Shown: positions 52,301 through 63,100 of the stretch, one piece after another
Layout: each line of letters starts with the position of its first letter
How positions within the stretch are numbered: the first letter of the stretch is position 1
DNA from: Zonotrichia leucophrys gambelii
Taxonomy: Eukaryota > Chordata > Aves > Passeriformes > Passerellidae
Direction: 5' to 3'
Assembly: GCF_028769735.1 (NCBI RefSeq)
Contig: NC_088179.1
Span: 10,011,950 to 10,075,949 of the forward strand
DNA: 64,000 nt
Notes under the pieces: model-generated
Told to the model about the DNA's origin: nothing
Database searches by the model: none
The model's input: only the letters and a program-made list of their open reading frames with translations
Made by a program: the position numbers and the translations under genes

Positions 52301-55300
52301 CTTCAGTGTTCCCCCACTTTTTTTAATCACTACTATTATTTTGCCTCCTATTACTCCACCTCAGAGTAGTTTTGGGAAGCAGGAAAGATTTTGTTTCATT
52401 TCTTGCTATTAAATTGGTGTGCTGTCTTGGGTAACTCCTAAAAAGCGTCTCCTTTTCCTGAGCATACAGACAAGTATCTACTGAAGAAGTGTATATAAAA
52501 TTTATATAGTATACAGGGCTTTAAGGACTTATATAATTTTGTGAATATCTACGATATTATCAGAAATAAGGAAACTAAAAATTGCCAGTTGTTGCTTTTC
52601 TGTTGTGGGTATTTGTTTTTAGATTACAATTTCCTTTCCTCCACTGAACAAATTCTGGTGACTTGTTTTCACTGCCATTGGCTCTCATCACTTCTTTTTG
52701 GGGTCATTAGCAGTTATCACTAATATGCAGAATGCACAGTTATAGTAGATAGGAGACTGGGAATGGTATAAGAGATGTAGCTCTCTCCTCCATGCACAGT
52801 AAAATTTGACCTTTTATATTTAAATGGTTAAAGAGGATCTTGAGCTAGAATATGTCTTATATGAGGTGTTTGAAATAGCCTGATAGTGACTCAGAATTAA
52901 AAAAAAAAAATTTCTGGAAGACAGAGCTAATCATCCATTAGCATTTGGATGCAATGCTTGTCTCACATTAATTTCCATGCTTGCCAAAATGATTCTGGCA
53001 GAGGAACCAGCTGTGAAATGTAGAAATTAAAATATTAGTTTGGAAGTACTAGATATGCCCTGTAGCTACTTGCAAAAGGATTTGCATGAATGAAAATGTG
53101 AGGTAGCAGTGTCATACAGGTGGGAGAATTTCTGTCACCCCTTTTCTCCTTGTGCCCCCTGCTTTCTGTGCTGAGCACGTTGTCACATCTATGGGACATC
53201 CCTTGGGCCAGCTGGGGTCTGCTGTCCCAGCCTGCTGTGCACCCCAGTGAACTCACTGCTGGGGGCAGCACACAAGCCCTGCTCAGGAACAGCAAAAACA
53301 TTTCTCTGTTCATTCCCTGCGTTCAGCAGAAATACAGAATATAGCTCCACACCAGCCACTGTGAAGAAAATTGCCTCCAGCCCAGCACACAGTTATAACC
53401 TCAGAGTATGAAGCAGCTCAGGCCCATCTTCTGTACTACAAATAACTCCAAAGGCTTCATGGCAGGTATCCCTCAGTGGGATACAGCAGTACCTTCCTTA
53501 TCTCACCAAAGTCAGATCAGGCTGCCATCAAAAAATCCATTTGTGTCAGAGTAGGACCATGGCGCTCTCCTGGAAGTTTCTCTGGCCAAAATTACAACAG
53601 GATTCAAGGCAGGTTGGGGAAACATCAACTTGAAGCTCTGAGCCTTCCTTCTGTTGTATGGTCCTTTGCATGATTAGAGAGAGGCAATTTACATCTCTAG
53701 CTGGGAGTGGAGGAAGTCTTTCTCCCATTCTTGCCCTATATTTTCATTGGGATGGTGACAAAAGCCACATTACTCCCTTCAGTTTCCATGTAAAAACCTC
53801 TCCTGTGAGCTGCACAACTGCTATGTAACATGAATGAGGTTTCCAACCACTCTCCTTGCAGGCCCTAATAGAATGTTCCCAAAAGCAGGCAGCTCAGTGC
53901 ATCTCCTGTGAGTCACTCAAATACACCTAAATAAGGTCCTGACATGACTCTCCCTTGTCTCCCCAGCCCAGCCACAATTCTCTTTCTGGTACATCTTGTA
54001 TGTTGCCAGAAGGATGTGTTATACTGCTCTCCTTCTAGCATTTTTAGCAGTAATGAATTTGAAATTTAGTCCAAATTATTCTTCAGAAGGTGCTTATCTC
54101 AAATGACTTGGTGGATTTTTGGTTCTTGATATTTTAGAGCCTATCCCTACTTTAATGGCTGGACTGCATTAATGAATCTTCCTGAGTTATCTCTTCATAA
54201 GCCACTGCTTCAAAAACAGCTGTGAATGTTTTCTTCCCATTAAAGCTTATTCCTTTGGGTTTGATGTAATTAATTGCCACTTAAGACTTAGAGAAAATAT
54301 TCCAATAAATATTTATGCCACATGCACCATCTCCTCTCTCCAGTGCCCTGTATACTTAATGTTTAACAAATTTCTGCAAACCTCAGCCTGCAATTTATGT
54401 TAGAGAGAGACTGTGGTTGTAACAGCAGCACAATCACAGATGTCCACTCTGGAGGTAGCACAAGAATCTCATTTCTTGATAAAGCAGGTCGTGGAGAATA
54501 TGCCAGAGTGGAATGCTGGAGAGGATTCAGCTCCAATACCACGCCTGATCCTCCCAGCGCTTATTTACAGCTTTGTCAGAGTAGGGTTAAGCATCTGCTT
54601 AAGGACAGACAGAAAATCACTGCAGTGTGAGAGTGTCACAGAGGGACAGGAAAGAAGATGGCATATCTAGACAGACGATTAAAGAATGTCCCAAGTCTAA
54701 AGTTACAGGAAAGAGAAGAAAATCTATTGTCAACCTTTCACACTCTGAAATTCATGAGGCTGTGAATTTGACTGCTGTATGGTACATGTGTGATACTGAA
54801 AATGTGGAAATGTGACCCTTTAAGAGCATATTTGAATTCTGTCTTAACATTAGCTCATATGTGAAGATATATTTTTCAGAGCCAAGTATGTACAAGAGCA
54901 GAAAGTGAAACATATTTTACAGATTATGCAAGTAATCTTTTCAGTGGTCTTTGAAGCGAGTGCTCAGTCTGCCTGCACTGTGCTCCATAAGGCAGAGAGC
55001 AATTGGTGAAGAGGAGGGGTTTCGTTTCCCTGTGCAAGCCAGGGGGGGCTCTCTGGAAGGTTCAGTTCCTACCACAGCAGCATCAACACCCACACATGCC
55101 TGAGACAGGACTGCAACTCAATGCCAGGATTTAGCCTGCTGCTGTTGGTTCCTGCACCTTGGCAGGATGTAATTAAGGTATCGTCAAGCTGAAAAGGAAG
55201 ATGAGACTTAAACCTAAAAATATCCCCAGTAATTATGGTTTAGATCTGGAAAGCAATGGATGGATTTTGATTTCTGAAAGAGACAGTGCTGTTCCTGAAG

Positions 55301-58300
55301 ACGGTTGAGTAATTATGGAGTGAAAGGTAAAATAAACAGCCTTGTAATTCCCTGTCTGTGACATAGTGCTGAGGTGTGCAAGCAATCTCATGAGGGAGGA
55401 AAAAGGTCTTAGTACATAGGTCTGGTGGTTTTAGGGCTTTGCTATGTTTGCTAGCAAATGTAAAACTTCATTCAAACACAGTGAAACAAAGCACCTGTTT
55501 CAGCTGTGCATGGTCACTATTCAGGAACATACATGGCTTTGTTTTAAAACAAGCCAACAAACAAAAAACTCCTCCTTTGGGACTCAAGATTAAACTTCTA
55601 TATTTGCCTGTGTAAAAAGCCTTGCTGACTACTACTAGCCTGGGGAATAATCCCTTTTTCTGAGCTCCTGTAAGACTACACCATCACTCTTCAGTGAGGG
55701 CATGCTCTCATTCTTTGGACACTTTGAAGAACATATTGGATAAATGGGCCCTGACCAAGGGATAGAAAATGTCCCTGACACAGTCTGCACTATTGTTAGA
55801 AAGTTACCTGGAAATAATCTAGTAACAAAGACTGATGCAAAAAAAAAAAAATAAAAAATCTGTGTATTTCTACCTAAACATCCAAAGATATGTAGTGCCG
55901 TATCTTTAAAAAGACTTGGGTGAGGAAAAGAATGAAACCACTCGTAATATACTTTATTTCAAGTGAAAACTGCTGTCCTTTATTTCATCAAAATACACCT
56001 TGCCAAAGATTTTTCCTTCCTGCATATGTTATCATTCAGTTTGGATTAATTTGTGGTAGCTGTTTCCTGGATGTTTTTGTTCCATTCCTTGAGTGAGCAA
56101 TGGCATTTATCTGACAATATGGTAAGATGATTCAAGGAAGACTTGGCTAGAAAAACTAATTTCTTAATTTCATAGTTACTTTTCTCTCTGAATTGATTTA
56201 CTGCACATTTGTACAAGTGCCAGGGCAGTAAATGAGATGAAGCAGGAGCTGGAGGAGGAGGTGAGACCACAGAAGCCCTGATTTGACCAGCTCAAATTAG
56301 TGCATGAGGGCATCCTTAACCTCCTCCTGAAGTTGTTTGAAAGCTTGATGGCCAAACTGCAATGAAAGTGAAAATGCTGAAATACCTGGTTAGGAGAGCA
56401 AAGCCATGTGTTTGCAAGGCAAGCAGCCAGTTCTGAAAATCCAGCCACTCTGATAGCAAAAGGACATTCTGCACTATGTCAGTCAACAAAACACCACAGG
56501 CCATGTGGTCCATCATCACATCACCTGCTAGCTTTGGTAACAATCTGGTTTCTCTCTCACTTGTCACTCACTAAGGTAAGCATTGCTTCCCCTCTTTGCA
56601 AAGCTCAAGTTTGTCTCCTAGGCTGGGTACATTCTCCTGCACTAAACTAACCAATTTAACTAACCCTAAACTGGAACTCTTCCTCCTTCTGTGCTGCAGA
56701 TGGATTAGGGTTTTTCCATGTGGCATTAGCCCACTCAGTGGCTGTGCTGCCTCCACTGTCCCACTCCCCCAGTCATGCTGCCCTCCACTCTCCTTTGTGC
56801 TTCCACCATCACCATCAGACACTTCCCAGAAAGTGCCCATGGCACAGGGGCACAGGAGAGCAGCCAACAATTAGACAGGAGGGTGTTTAACCATGGCTGA
56901 ATCTGACTGAAATTTGGGCTGCTGTCCTTGTCCTTTCCCCCTGCCTGCATTACTTACATCCCTGTGTGGAGCATTCTGGAGTGAGCATTTTTGTAGTTAC
57001 AGAGTAGGAGCACTTGCAAATGGAAAAGCTGCTGGACTATTTCAAGAATGTTTCAAAACCTTTAACACTTTATTGAAACTGTTCTCTCATCCATCTGCCA
57101 GCAAATCCAGTTTTTTCCTGAGCTTTAAGGAGATATAAAACAATTTAAAATGAGCCCTTGTCACATCCTGACTCTTTAAAAAGTGTTATCTTGTTATGCT
57201 AAAGTAAGAAATGAGCACTGTTTCTAAGTGCTTTGTTTTAATTGAAAGGCAGATATTTTCCACCTTCCATATTGCCATTTGGGGGTGTAGCTTCTGCTTC
57301 TCCAAGATATTTGCCAGGAAGTTTGCAGGATTTCTGCCAGTCTGGAAATCCACTGCCCCTCTCACAAAGGCACACTGCTTGGGAAGGAGAGGTTCTAGCT
57401 GCCTGCATCAGTGGTTCTCCAGGACAGCTCTCTGTTAGGCTGTGTGCAGTGGGAATGTCTTTCCCCTTGTCTGTGTTGGGACAGGATGGGCATGCAAAGA
57501 GCAGTGGGGTGTGATGATTTTGTGGGGAGATCATTGGAGCCTGGGTCTGTTTTGAGAGAATTTTTTTTTTTTCAGTGTAAATATAATTTCTAATGGCTTT
57601 TTGCTGGCCTGGAGCATGAAATGTCAGAGAATATCTTGAAAATTCACTTATAAGCATCTTGAACCAAATGAGCGTCAAATATCTTGTAGGACCATTTTTT
57701 TTTTTTCTTAATTTAGTTTTGTATCCTGCTCTTTTCCTAAATAATAGTTTAATGACTACGTTCATGAAGAATTCCTAAAAGAAAATTAAGATACATCTTT
57801 AGCAGTGTGGCAATACCACCTTAAATATGGAGACACTGTAAAAGAATTGCAAAGAAAAGTGTTAAATCTTACCAACTGCTAAGATAAAGTCATCATTGAC
57901 ATTTCTGTGTGCAAGATGAAGAGACTGTGCTTTGGGATGGTCCAATGCTAGAAGAGAACTATAAGTCATCTAATTAAGCAAGAATTTAGATTTCTTAACT
58001 TGTACTAACATAAGCCAACCACAAATATTCAGCACTGGTAATTTATCTAGATATTTGGAGAGAAATTAGGGACAAAGCATCTATTAGTTTTCTCTTTTCC
58101 AATAAGGTCTTCATCAAAGCATGTCCAAAGCAGGAAACATTTGTTAGCGATCCAGAGAAAGAAAGCTGGCAATACTGGAGTAAGAAAAAGTATCTATTTT
58201 TATGTGAAACTACTTTTATGAGGTCACTCCGCAAGGGTAAGAAGAATGTCACATTACAGAAATTTTAATTGCATTTATACATCACCATGTGGATCTTTTG

Positions 58301-60109
58301 CATTTTTATTCTATTAGGCGGAACTACTTTCAAAATACTACCTGATTATATTAACAGGAAAATATGTATCCTAATCTCAGTGGTAAACTGCTGCTAAACA
58401 GTACCACTGTTAACTGAAGTAAGTTTAATGAAATGTTTACCAATTAGACGAATATTCTCCAAAGAGGAAAAAACCACTTATAATATTAGTGTAGAGGAAA
58501 AAGCTCCTTAAGGTATTTTAACCTTTTAAAGCAGACAGCATGGCAAAATCAGAAAAGGTTGCCTGAAATAAGGACACTAGCATGGCATAATCTTTCTATA
58601 ACAACTTATCTTTGCTTGGTATGCCCAACCTATCAGAGATAAATATAATTTCCTCTAAGATTCTACAGAAAAATAAGCAAAAAGTCAAAAGCTCAACAGG
58701 TAAAAAAGCAAGTCAGAATTAATTCTTATATTATTATTTGAGGTAGTAATTTCCTCTGAGAAAATAAGCCTAATTTTTAGGATATTAAGTACTAAATAGT
58801 AAAATTAAGTGACTATAGTCAGTATGTTTTACATTGAAAGTAATCCCTTCCTGTATGAAAACACAAGGATACCACTGGTTATCTGCCTGAGGAACCTGCT
58901 CTGGTTGAGGATGTGTTCAGGTTCTCACATTGTAGGGCTGCTCACTTGCACACTGGGACTAGGTGCTGTATTTTGCTCACTCTGTCTTGTGGAAACTGAT
59001 AGAGCAGCGCTGGGTATGACTGAGTTAAGCCAAATAACCTCTGGCCATATTCCTAAATCCCAGGGCTGCAGTGACACTGCTGTGTCCCCCCTGCTGCCCC
59101 CAGGCTCTCTGTGTCACCCTGGGCAGGACACGAAGGCTCCATGGATGGAGATTGACTTTCCTGGCAGCTGCAGTCTGGGCTCATCAGCTGGAGCTGAAAT
59201 CCCTGTCCTTGAGGGAATCCCAGCAGGCTCCAGGAGAGCCCTGAGCTCGTCTTTAGGTTGTGTGAAGCACAAGCGGTACTGGAAACCTTTTACCTGAGAT
59301 AAAGCTGATCTTTCCTAAAGCCCTGCTTTGCTCACTGAGACCAGGGAATAGCATTCCAATAGGATTCTGGGGAAATATCTGCTCTTCTGACTCCCCCATC
59401 AAGTGAAAAACCATTAAAAACATAGCCATGTATTTCCATCCAGTTTCATGTAGATAGTTTATAAAGCAACATAATTCCTATTTCGTCATGCACATTGTTA
59501 AACAAAAACTGATCTTTATCGCATTATAACCCACAATAATGAGATTGAAATTTAATTTCAAGTGCAAAATAAATCTGTATGAGTTCTTCAGCAGCTTCTT
59601 TTCATCTAACATGGAAAGAGCTTTTTCTCTTTAATTGTGTCTCTCTGCCTTCAGGAACATTGAGCAGCCTTTTAAACATCTGCTCTTTCCAACCTGCCAC
59701 TTAACAAGTTATGGTTCGGAATAATTTTCTCTTTGGCTTATTTTTCTCTCTTGTGAGTTGCAGATTATGAACATAAAAAAACACAGAGAGCCACCAAAGT
59801 CTGAAAGCCAAATATGGGGAAACCTCTGCAGCAGCCTTTATTAATGTGCTCCATATAGAAATCTGCATTTTTAGTTTGTATATTTGCTTTCAAAAGAAAG
59901 CTGGAAATTACAGACTTTTTTTGGTTTAACATGCACTGTTGTCAGCTCCACAGCCTATCCAAAGAGCTCTCAGGGAGGAGATGGCAGTGAGTACTTACTG
60001 AGGCACAGCTGCTTTCCGACTTGTCTTCTAGAAAGCCAATTTGGCATGGTGTCCTCTGATTCTGCAGCCAGTAGTCTGTTGATTCTAGTAGACTGTTACT
60101 GCAGAGAAT
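22162..60109 (-). CDS. SPHKAP: SPHKAP, SPHK1-interactor and AKAP-domain protein (5' exons outside the window)
   Basis: Spliced on the minus strand: 60109-59999, 40554-40495, 37600-37466, 35262-35007, 34733-31010, 27752-27573, 25684-25598, 24611-24559, 24474-24290, 22305-22162. The 4935 bases form one frame of 1644 residues plus stop; human is about 1700, so only the first ~45 residues are missing. The protein starts SNSLLESTDYWLQNQ and ends LFDWLLELG, as in the family. Seen features: a FFAT-like motif (window residues 66-72 of the 35262 exon), two amphipathic PKA-RI anchoring helices (about residues 883-906 and 990-1008), three SSxESI repeats, and a conserved acidic and C-terminal module. Known role: anchors type I PKA and binds sphingosine kinase 1 and VAP proteins, in brain and heart. 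It converges on DAW1. Confidence 0.97.
24290..24474 (-). CDS. SPHKAP: SPHKAP penultimate exon
   Basis: Two bases complete a Glu codon; it then encodes 61 residues, including STSELSVGTANCQKDLLVI, NFDLEPECPDVELRATLQWI and ASELGIPTIYFKKSQENRIE. This is nearly invariant relative to the human sequence I recall, and together with the last exon forms a conserved globular-looking C-terminal module. Acceptor TTTTTCCAG, donor GTAATG. Confidence 0.96.
24559..24611 (-). CDS. SPHKAP: SPHKAP 53-base micro-exon
   Basis: Reads ELVEEKVFLKEQTENTE between split Asn and Glu codons. Acceptor TTTCTAAG, donor GTAAGT. It was found by phase continuity; it is charged and likely helical, and less conserved than its neighbours. 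Confidence 0.9.
25598..25684 (-). CDS. SPHKAP: SPHKAP 87-base exon
   Basis: Encodes GNSSTTSSLGIMDLEIYQE and NVPSSPMI between split Ser and Asn codons. It is followed by a strong GTAAGT donor and preceded by TTGCTTTGTCAG. It matches the human GIMDLDIYQE/PSSPMINELVEE block. Confidence 0.94.
27573..27752 (-). CDS. SPHKAP: SPHKAP exon with the EESTGSW block and a triple CAG acceptor
   Basis: Encodes SSPQSRSDAEIIGETKTAEE, FPAHLSSSEESTGSWSQLA and an acidic NDEDNPDDTSSYLQLSER stretch. The acceptor is CAGCAGCAG, so three in-frame 3' splice sites (exon starts 27752, 27749, 27746) would remove zero, one or two Ser. I chose the first AG after the pyrimidine tract. The donor GTACCC is weak. Confidence 0.93.
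31010..34733 (-). CDS. SPHKAP: SPHKAP giant exon with PKA-anchoring region
   Basis: A single 3724-base exon encoding 1240 whole codons (HEKLNVSEASSDV ... VVSSSPVS). Conserved blocks in order are YATNLAESVLQDAFIRLSQS, SALEVALACAATVIGTISSP, EYSFPSALCGMTQVASAVA, the RI-anchoring helix ITDFAEELAETVVSMATEI, KRKTDEHPELKEKLMNRVVD, NLFANEVAAKIMNLTE, three SSxESI repeats, RLTVNVPIKANSLDGFAHH and MLIHETWASSIESLMRKNKI. The acceptor is TTCTCAACAG. The 5' splice site is a doubled GTAAGTAGGTAAGT; the second donor is the one that keeps frame. Confidence 0.97.
32272..32328 (-). other. Second predicted PKA-RI anchoring helix of SPHKAP
   Basis: DSVNLFANEVAAKIMNLTE shows hydrophobic residues at the spacing of an amphipathic helix (V, L, V, I, L with A between). 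The family is known to have two RI-binding segments; I infer this is one of them from its position and conservation. Confidence 0.65.
32578..32649 (-). other. Main PKA-RI anchoring helix of SPHKAP
   Basis: Residues 883-906 of the window protein: ITDFAEELAETVVSMATEI followed by AAICL. F, L, V, M, I, I lie on one face with Ala spacing, as in AKAP helices that bind the RI dimerisation/docking domain. It is nearly identical to the human segment I recall, with Glu for Asp in AETVV. Confidence 0.8.
35007..35262 (-). CDS. SPHKAP: SPHKAP exon with the FFAT-like motif
   Basis: Reads CPWLADVCLVQCARGDRRNS, ASCIIFEINKFLIGLELVQE, EDDTNCSVSSIEEDF and LTASEHLEDDNEADEY. Acceptor CCCTCTAG, donor GTAAAA; one base of a Gly codon is left for the giant exon. 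The hydrophobic IFEINKFLIGLEL strand-like region and the acidic tract match the family N-terminal domain. Confidence 0.95.
35047..35067 (-). other. FFAT-like VAP-binding motif in SPHKAP
   Basis: DFLTASE, preceded by the acidic EE, fits the EFFDAxE core with Thr at position 4, the phospho-FFAT form. SPHKAP is reported to bind VAPA/VAPB at ER-plasma membrane junctions; I infer this motif as the contact. Confidence 0.7.
35263..37465 (-). other. SPHKAP intron sequence
   Basis: Apart from the 16-bp duplication I see no transposon, RNA gene or additional exon. The introns 37601-40494, 27753-31009, 25685-27572 and 22306-24289 likewise show only unremarkable AT-rich sequence and short random ORFs. 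Confidence 0.55.
36611..36642. repeat. 16-bp perfect tandem duplication
   Basis: TCTCAGACCACCCCTG occurs twice head to tail in an SPHKAP intron. It is a minor slippage product with no known role. Confidence 0.85.
37466..37600 (-). CDS. SPHKAP: SPHKAP 135-base exon
   Basis: Reads KLISVSPSLPKLISSMNVQ, PPKENEIVLLSGLTAG and NLQADYEVPQ, in phase 0 on both sides. Acceptor ATTCTACAG, donor GTAGGA. It matches the human LPKLISSMNVQQPKENEIV block. Confidence 0.95.
40495..40554 (-). CDS. SPHKAP: SPHKAP 60-base micro-exon
   Basis: Encodes exactly 20 residues, VCFVNLDANRDDCSDEQVKQ, phase 0 on both sides. Acceptor CATTACAG, donor GTAACT. It corresponds to VCFVNLDVNKDEC in human and was found only by matching this block. 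Confidence 0.93.
49164..49409 (+). other. Unassigned ORF with protein-like sequence inside the SPHKAP intron
   Basis: The last ~60 codons before the TAA (about 49221-49409) read like a real protein C-terminus, with balanced hydrophobic and charged residues (TPYETLPDKSLLKAF, GIAGLYPVDEKLLSLDEK, ALSSLIKKFF). I do not recognise the family. A TTTATTTTGCAG acceptor lies upstream near 49148. No promoter or poly(A) signal is evident. It could be a retrocopy fragment, a lineage-specific exon or chance. Confidence 0.25.
57873..57947 (-). other. Exon-like segment (cryptic exon candidate)
   Basis: On the minus strand, TTCTCTTCTAG is followed by 75 bases and then G|GTAAGA. One frame is open throughout (24 codons, phase 1-1), but the surrounding SPHKAP intron is phase 0, in which the segment would read to a TAG. 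If ever spliced into SPHKAP it would act as a poison exon. There is no homology support. Confidence 0.2.
59999..60109 (-). CDS. SPHKAP: SPHKAP first exon present in the window
   Basis: Encodes 37 residues: ILCSNSLLESTDYWLQNQR, TPCQIGFLEDKSESSCAS. Acceptor TTTTAACAG at 60111-60110, strong GTAAGT donor, phase 0. It matches the human SNSLLESTDYWLQNQR block that begins near residue 51. Upstream exons with the start codon are not found up to 64000. Confidence 0.95.
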
Positions 60110-63100
60110 CTGTTAAAACAGTTAAAAATAGTTAAAATAATAACCCTATTGTGCTTTGGGGGCTGGAACCCTATCGTTGTAACTAAATGGAAATTTTGTT
60201 GACAAAACTGGGGGAAGTGGATTGGGGGGGGGGGGAAGACGGACAAGACAGACCTGTTTGGTTTGGACCCGTCCAGTTACTGCACCTTTAGTCAAAAATC
60301 ACTTACATATCCCCTGAAGTGTGAACCTATTTTCTTCCAGAACTGAGAGTCCTTGGAGACAGACACTTGAAGGAATTGCCCAAACCCAGTATTTTTATTG
60401 AAAAATATTGCTATTAGTTTTGTTCTGCATAAAAGTGATAAACAGACATATTAGGAAAACTAATTATTCAATTACACCAGAGTACACCAACTTGCAGCCT
60501 TTGTGACTGACTGTATCTCTCTCCACAGTAGATCAGTACTACTCATTCTGCCAGCAGCCTCATTTCTGGCACTTCTAGGCTCCAAACTCCTTCTTAAACA
60601 AGTTTTTCTGCTTTCTGAGGAGCTGAAGCATTTTGGACCTTCTGTAATGAGTCCTGAGGTCAGTCAGCACCCTTAGACCAAAACTTTGTGTTGAACCTCT
60701 GTGTTGACTCATCCCTACAGCTTGTGCCACAGCTCCACTCAAACAAAACCAAAATGGGGCTACAGAGATCTGTAGACTTTAAAGAGGCAAAGCCAGTTTG
60801 CAAATCTGATGCTTAGATTAAACTGAATTCTTTACTTTCTGCCTCTGTACTAATATTCTACCATGAAAAAGAGGGACCATTAGTATCTTTAAAAAGCTAG
60901 GGAACAGCAGGAAAAATATTGGTGCATCATTGGTGCTACTTACAGAGCATTTCCTATGGCTTATCATCTTCACTAGGCAGCAATGTTAAGAGGTGTATTT
61001 ATGAAATAGATGTATATTTTATTTTTACTTCTTGCAATTCTTGTACTACCTGGAAATAGCCTGTACTCTAATTTTTGGACTTTTAATAATTATATTTAAA
61101 AATAGAAATTTGTTGCTATATCTAGGGAAAGAAAAATCTATCTACGGTACTTTCCTTTACCTGACTGCATGTTTTGTATTGACACACATTTGTCCTACTT
61201 GAAGAACACTTGATCTCTAAGCCTAGATCGCTTCCTTAGGAAAAGAAATGAGAATAACTTGTGAGTCCTTCTCATTTCTCAGGAAGATGAATGACTGTGG
61301 AAAGCTCATCTGGCCAGGTGACACAGTTTCTAATCCTTGGGGGCATCCAGGAGTAAGCTTATTACCACCCACAGATTAACTCCCACTCTAATTTTTATCT
61401 TTCTGGTAGAAAGTCAGTTGCACAGTTAATATTTCACTCCCTGTATTATACTTTTATTGATTTCTGAATAAAATTCAGCAGGAGAGGGATGAGGAGGTAA
61501 TGGGGAACACCACAGGCCCTGAGCTTGGCCTGCTTCATTCCCCTTTTTTGGTGCCCTCCAAGGAGACTTCCCACCTTTGTGGTTGTTTCTCAGTACACCA
61601 GCCCTGCTATGGGTTTTCTTCCAAAGATCTTTAAAATACAAATTTAAGGTTCAAAAAATATTCATGAGAAGTAAAGTACCCAAAGACTTTCTTCTGAGAG
61701 TGCCAAAGGCCTATGAATGCTTCACGAGCCTCTTCTTGGGGGCTGCTAGCTAGTCGTGTTTACCAGTGCAACAACTCTGCACTCAGTAAATTTTATAACC
61801 TCCCATCTCAGGGCAAAAAGATTCCTGCCATCATAACTCCAAGACTAGACAGGGAAAATAATACTCTCCATATCCCAAGGAAACAATTTCCTGTCGGTGT
61901 AATCAACTGTTGTGTGGGTTTCGGTTTTTTTGGATTTTTTTTTGAGCAAATCTTGAAGCATTATGAACTGGTTGGTAAAATCTAGAATTGAGCATTGTTT
62001 TCCTCTTTCTGAAAAATTACCATTCTCTGAGGCTTTGTGAAGACAACAGAATTGAACATACAAAACCACACATAAACATATATTTATATATGATTTCAGA
62101 TTTAATTAGACTCTAGACATTCTCATCCTCAAGGGCTGAAGTTCTAATAACCTGTTAAAACATAATTTTGCATACACAGGAAACTTTAGGCTCAAACAGC
62201 TTTTGCTGCAACAAGCAATCTTGTTTAATTCCCTTAAAGATCACAGTGAATTTTTCTTCAACCTTAATCACTTTAGATCTTTCTGTCCCAAAACTCAGTT
62301 TCTGAGAAACTGTGATAGGCAGAAATTTATCATGTCAAAACAAGCTGCAGATATCCTTGGTGCTGCTCATCTTTGTCTCAGAAGGACTTTGTCTCATTTC
62401 ACAACAGCTCAATCATAGCAGATGTATATTGTACATGACAAACCCATGAAATGAGCTGGGCAGTCCACACTTCACCTACTTTGTCTCCTGTGGGATGTTA
62501 AATGACCCTTGGTAGCTTTAATTTTCTTTCAGAGATTTTTTTATCAGGAAGCAAATACTGATAAAGACAAATGTTTTGGTCTGGTCAGGTCAGGTCATGG
62601 TTGCCAAGCTTGAGTCACTCCAGGCTGGTTTATGAGTTCCAAAGCTTTACATTGCATTTAATTTTTGTGTGCAGCTTTTCATAACAGACTGTGAAGTCAA
62701 GGGTAGAAATTACTACATGGAAGTTTGGGACAGCATGTGATTTCTAAGTAACCCCAAGCAGATAAGTTGGCAGAGGTCAGCTGGTCAGATCTAAGGAACA
62801 GAGGTTGGCTCAAAGTAATTTGGAAAGGGTCCAGAAACTGCTCCAAAAAGACAGTGCTGTGGGGATGGGGGAATGCAGGAACGTGTGCCAGAGGTGTCCT
62901 TGCACATGGTCTGGTTTTACACAGGTCTCAGTGGAGATGCAGATGACATTTGAGCCAGTGGTAGCAGGAGCGAAGGGTAAACCTTGGATCAGTTTAAACT
63001 CCATCTTATGAAACACAAACTCTTGCATTAGGATCATATAGACATGATCTGGCTCAGAGCTTTCCCCTTGGTACTTCCGTGGAGGAAGGATAATTTGGGC

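Larger units (their letters stand above)
40555..59998 (-). other. 19.4-kb SPHKAP intron
   Basis: This is the longest intron in the window. It contains no recognised gene. Two items are listed separately: a plus-strand ORF with protein-like composition (49164-49409) and a short exon-like segment on the minus strand (57873-57947). GC-richer patches near 42.2-42.5, 45.1-45.6 and 56.6-56.9 kb have long overlapping ORFs on both strands with no identifiable domain; I regard these as chance. A small hairpin (9-bp arms 48975-48983 / 48994-49002) is also present. Confidence 0.6.

Noticed and set aside
57238..57765. 175-residue minus-strand ORF
   Set aside because: Low-complexity, lysine-rich start, no domain, no splice or promoter context, and overlapped by ORFs on the other strand. 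It looks like chance.
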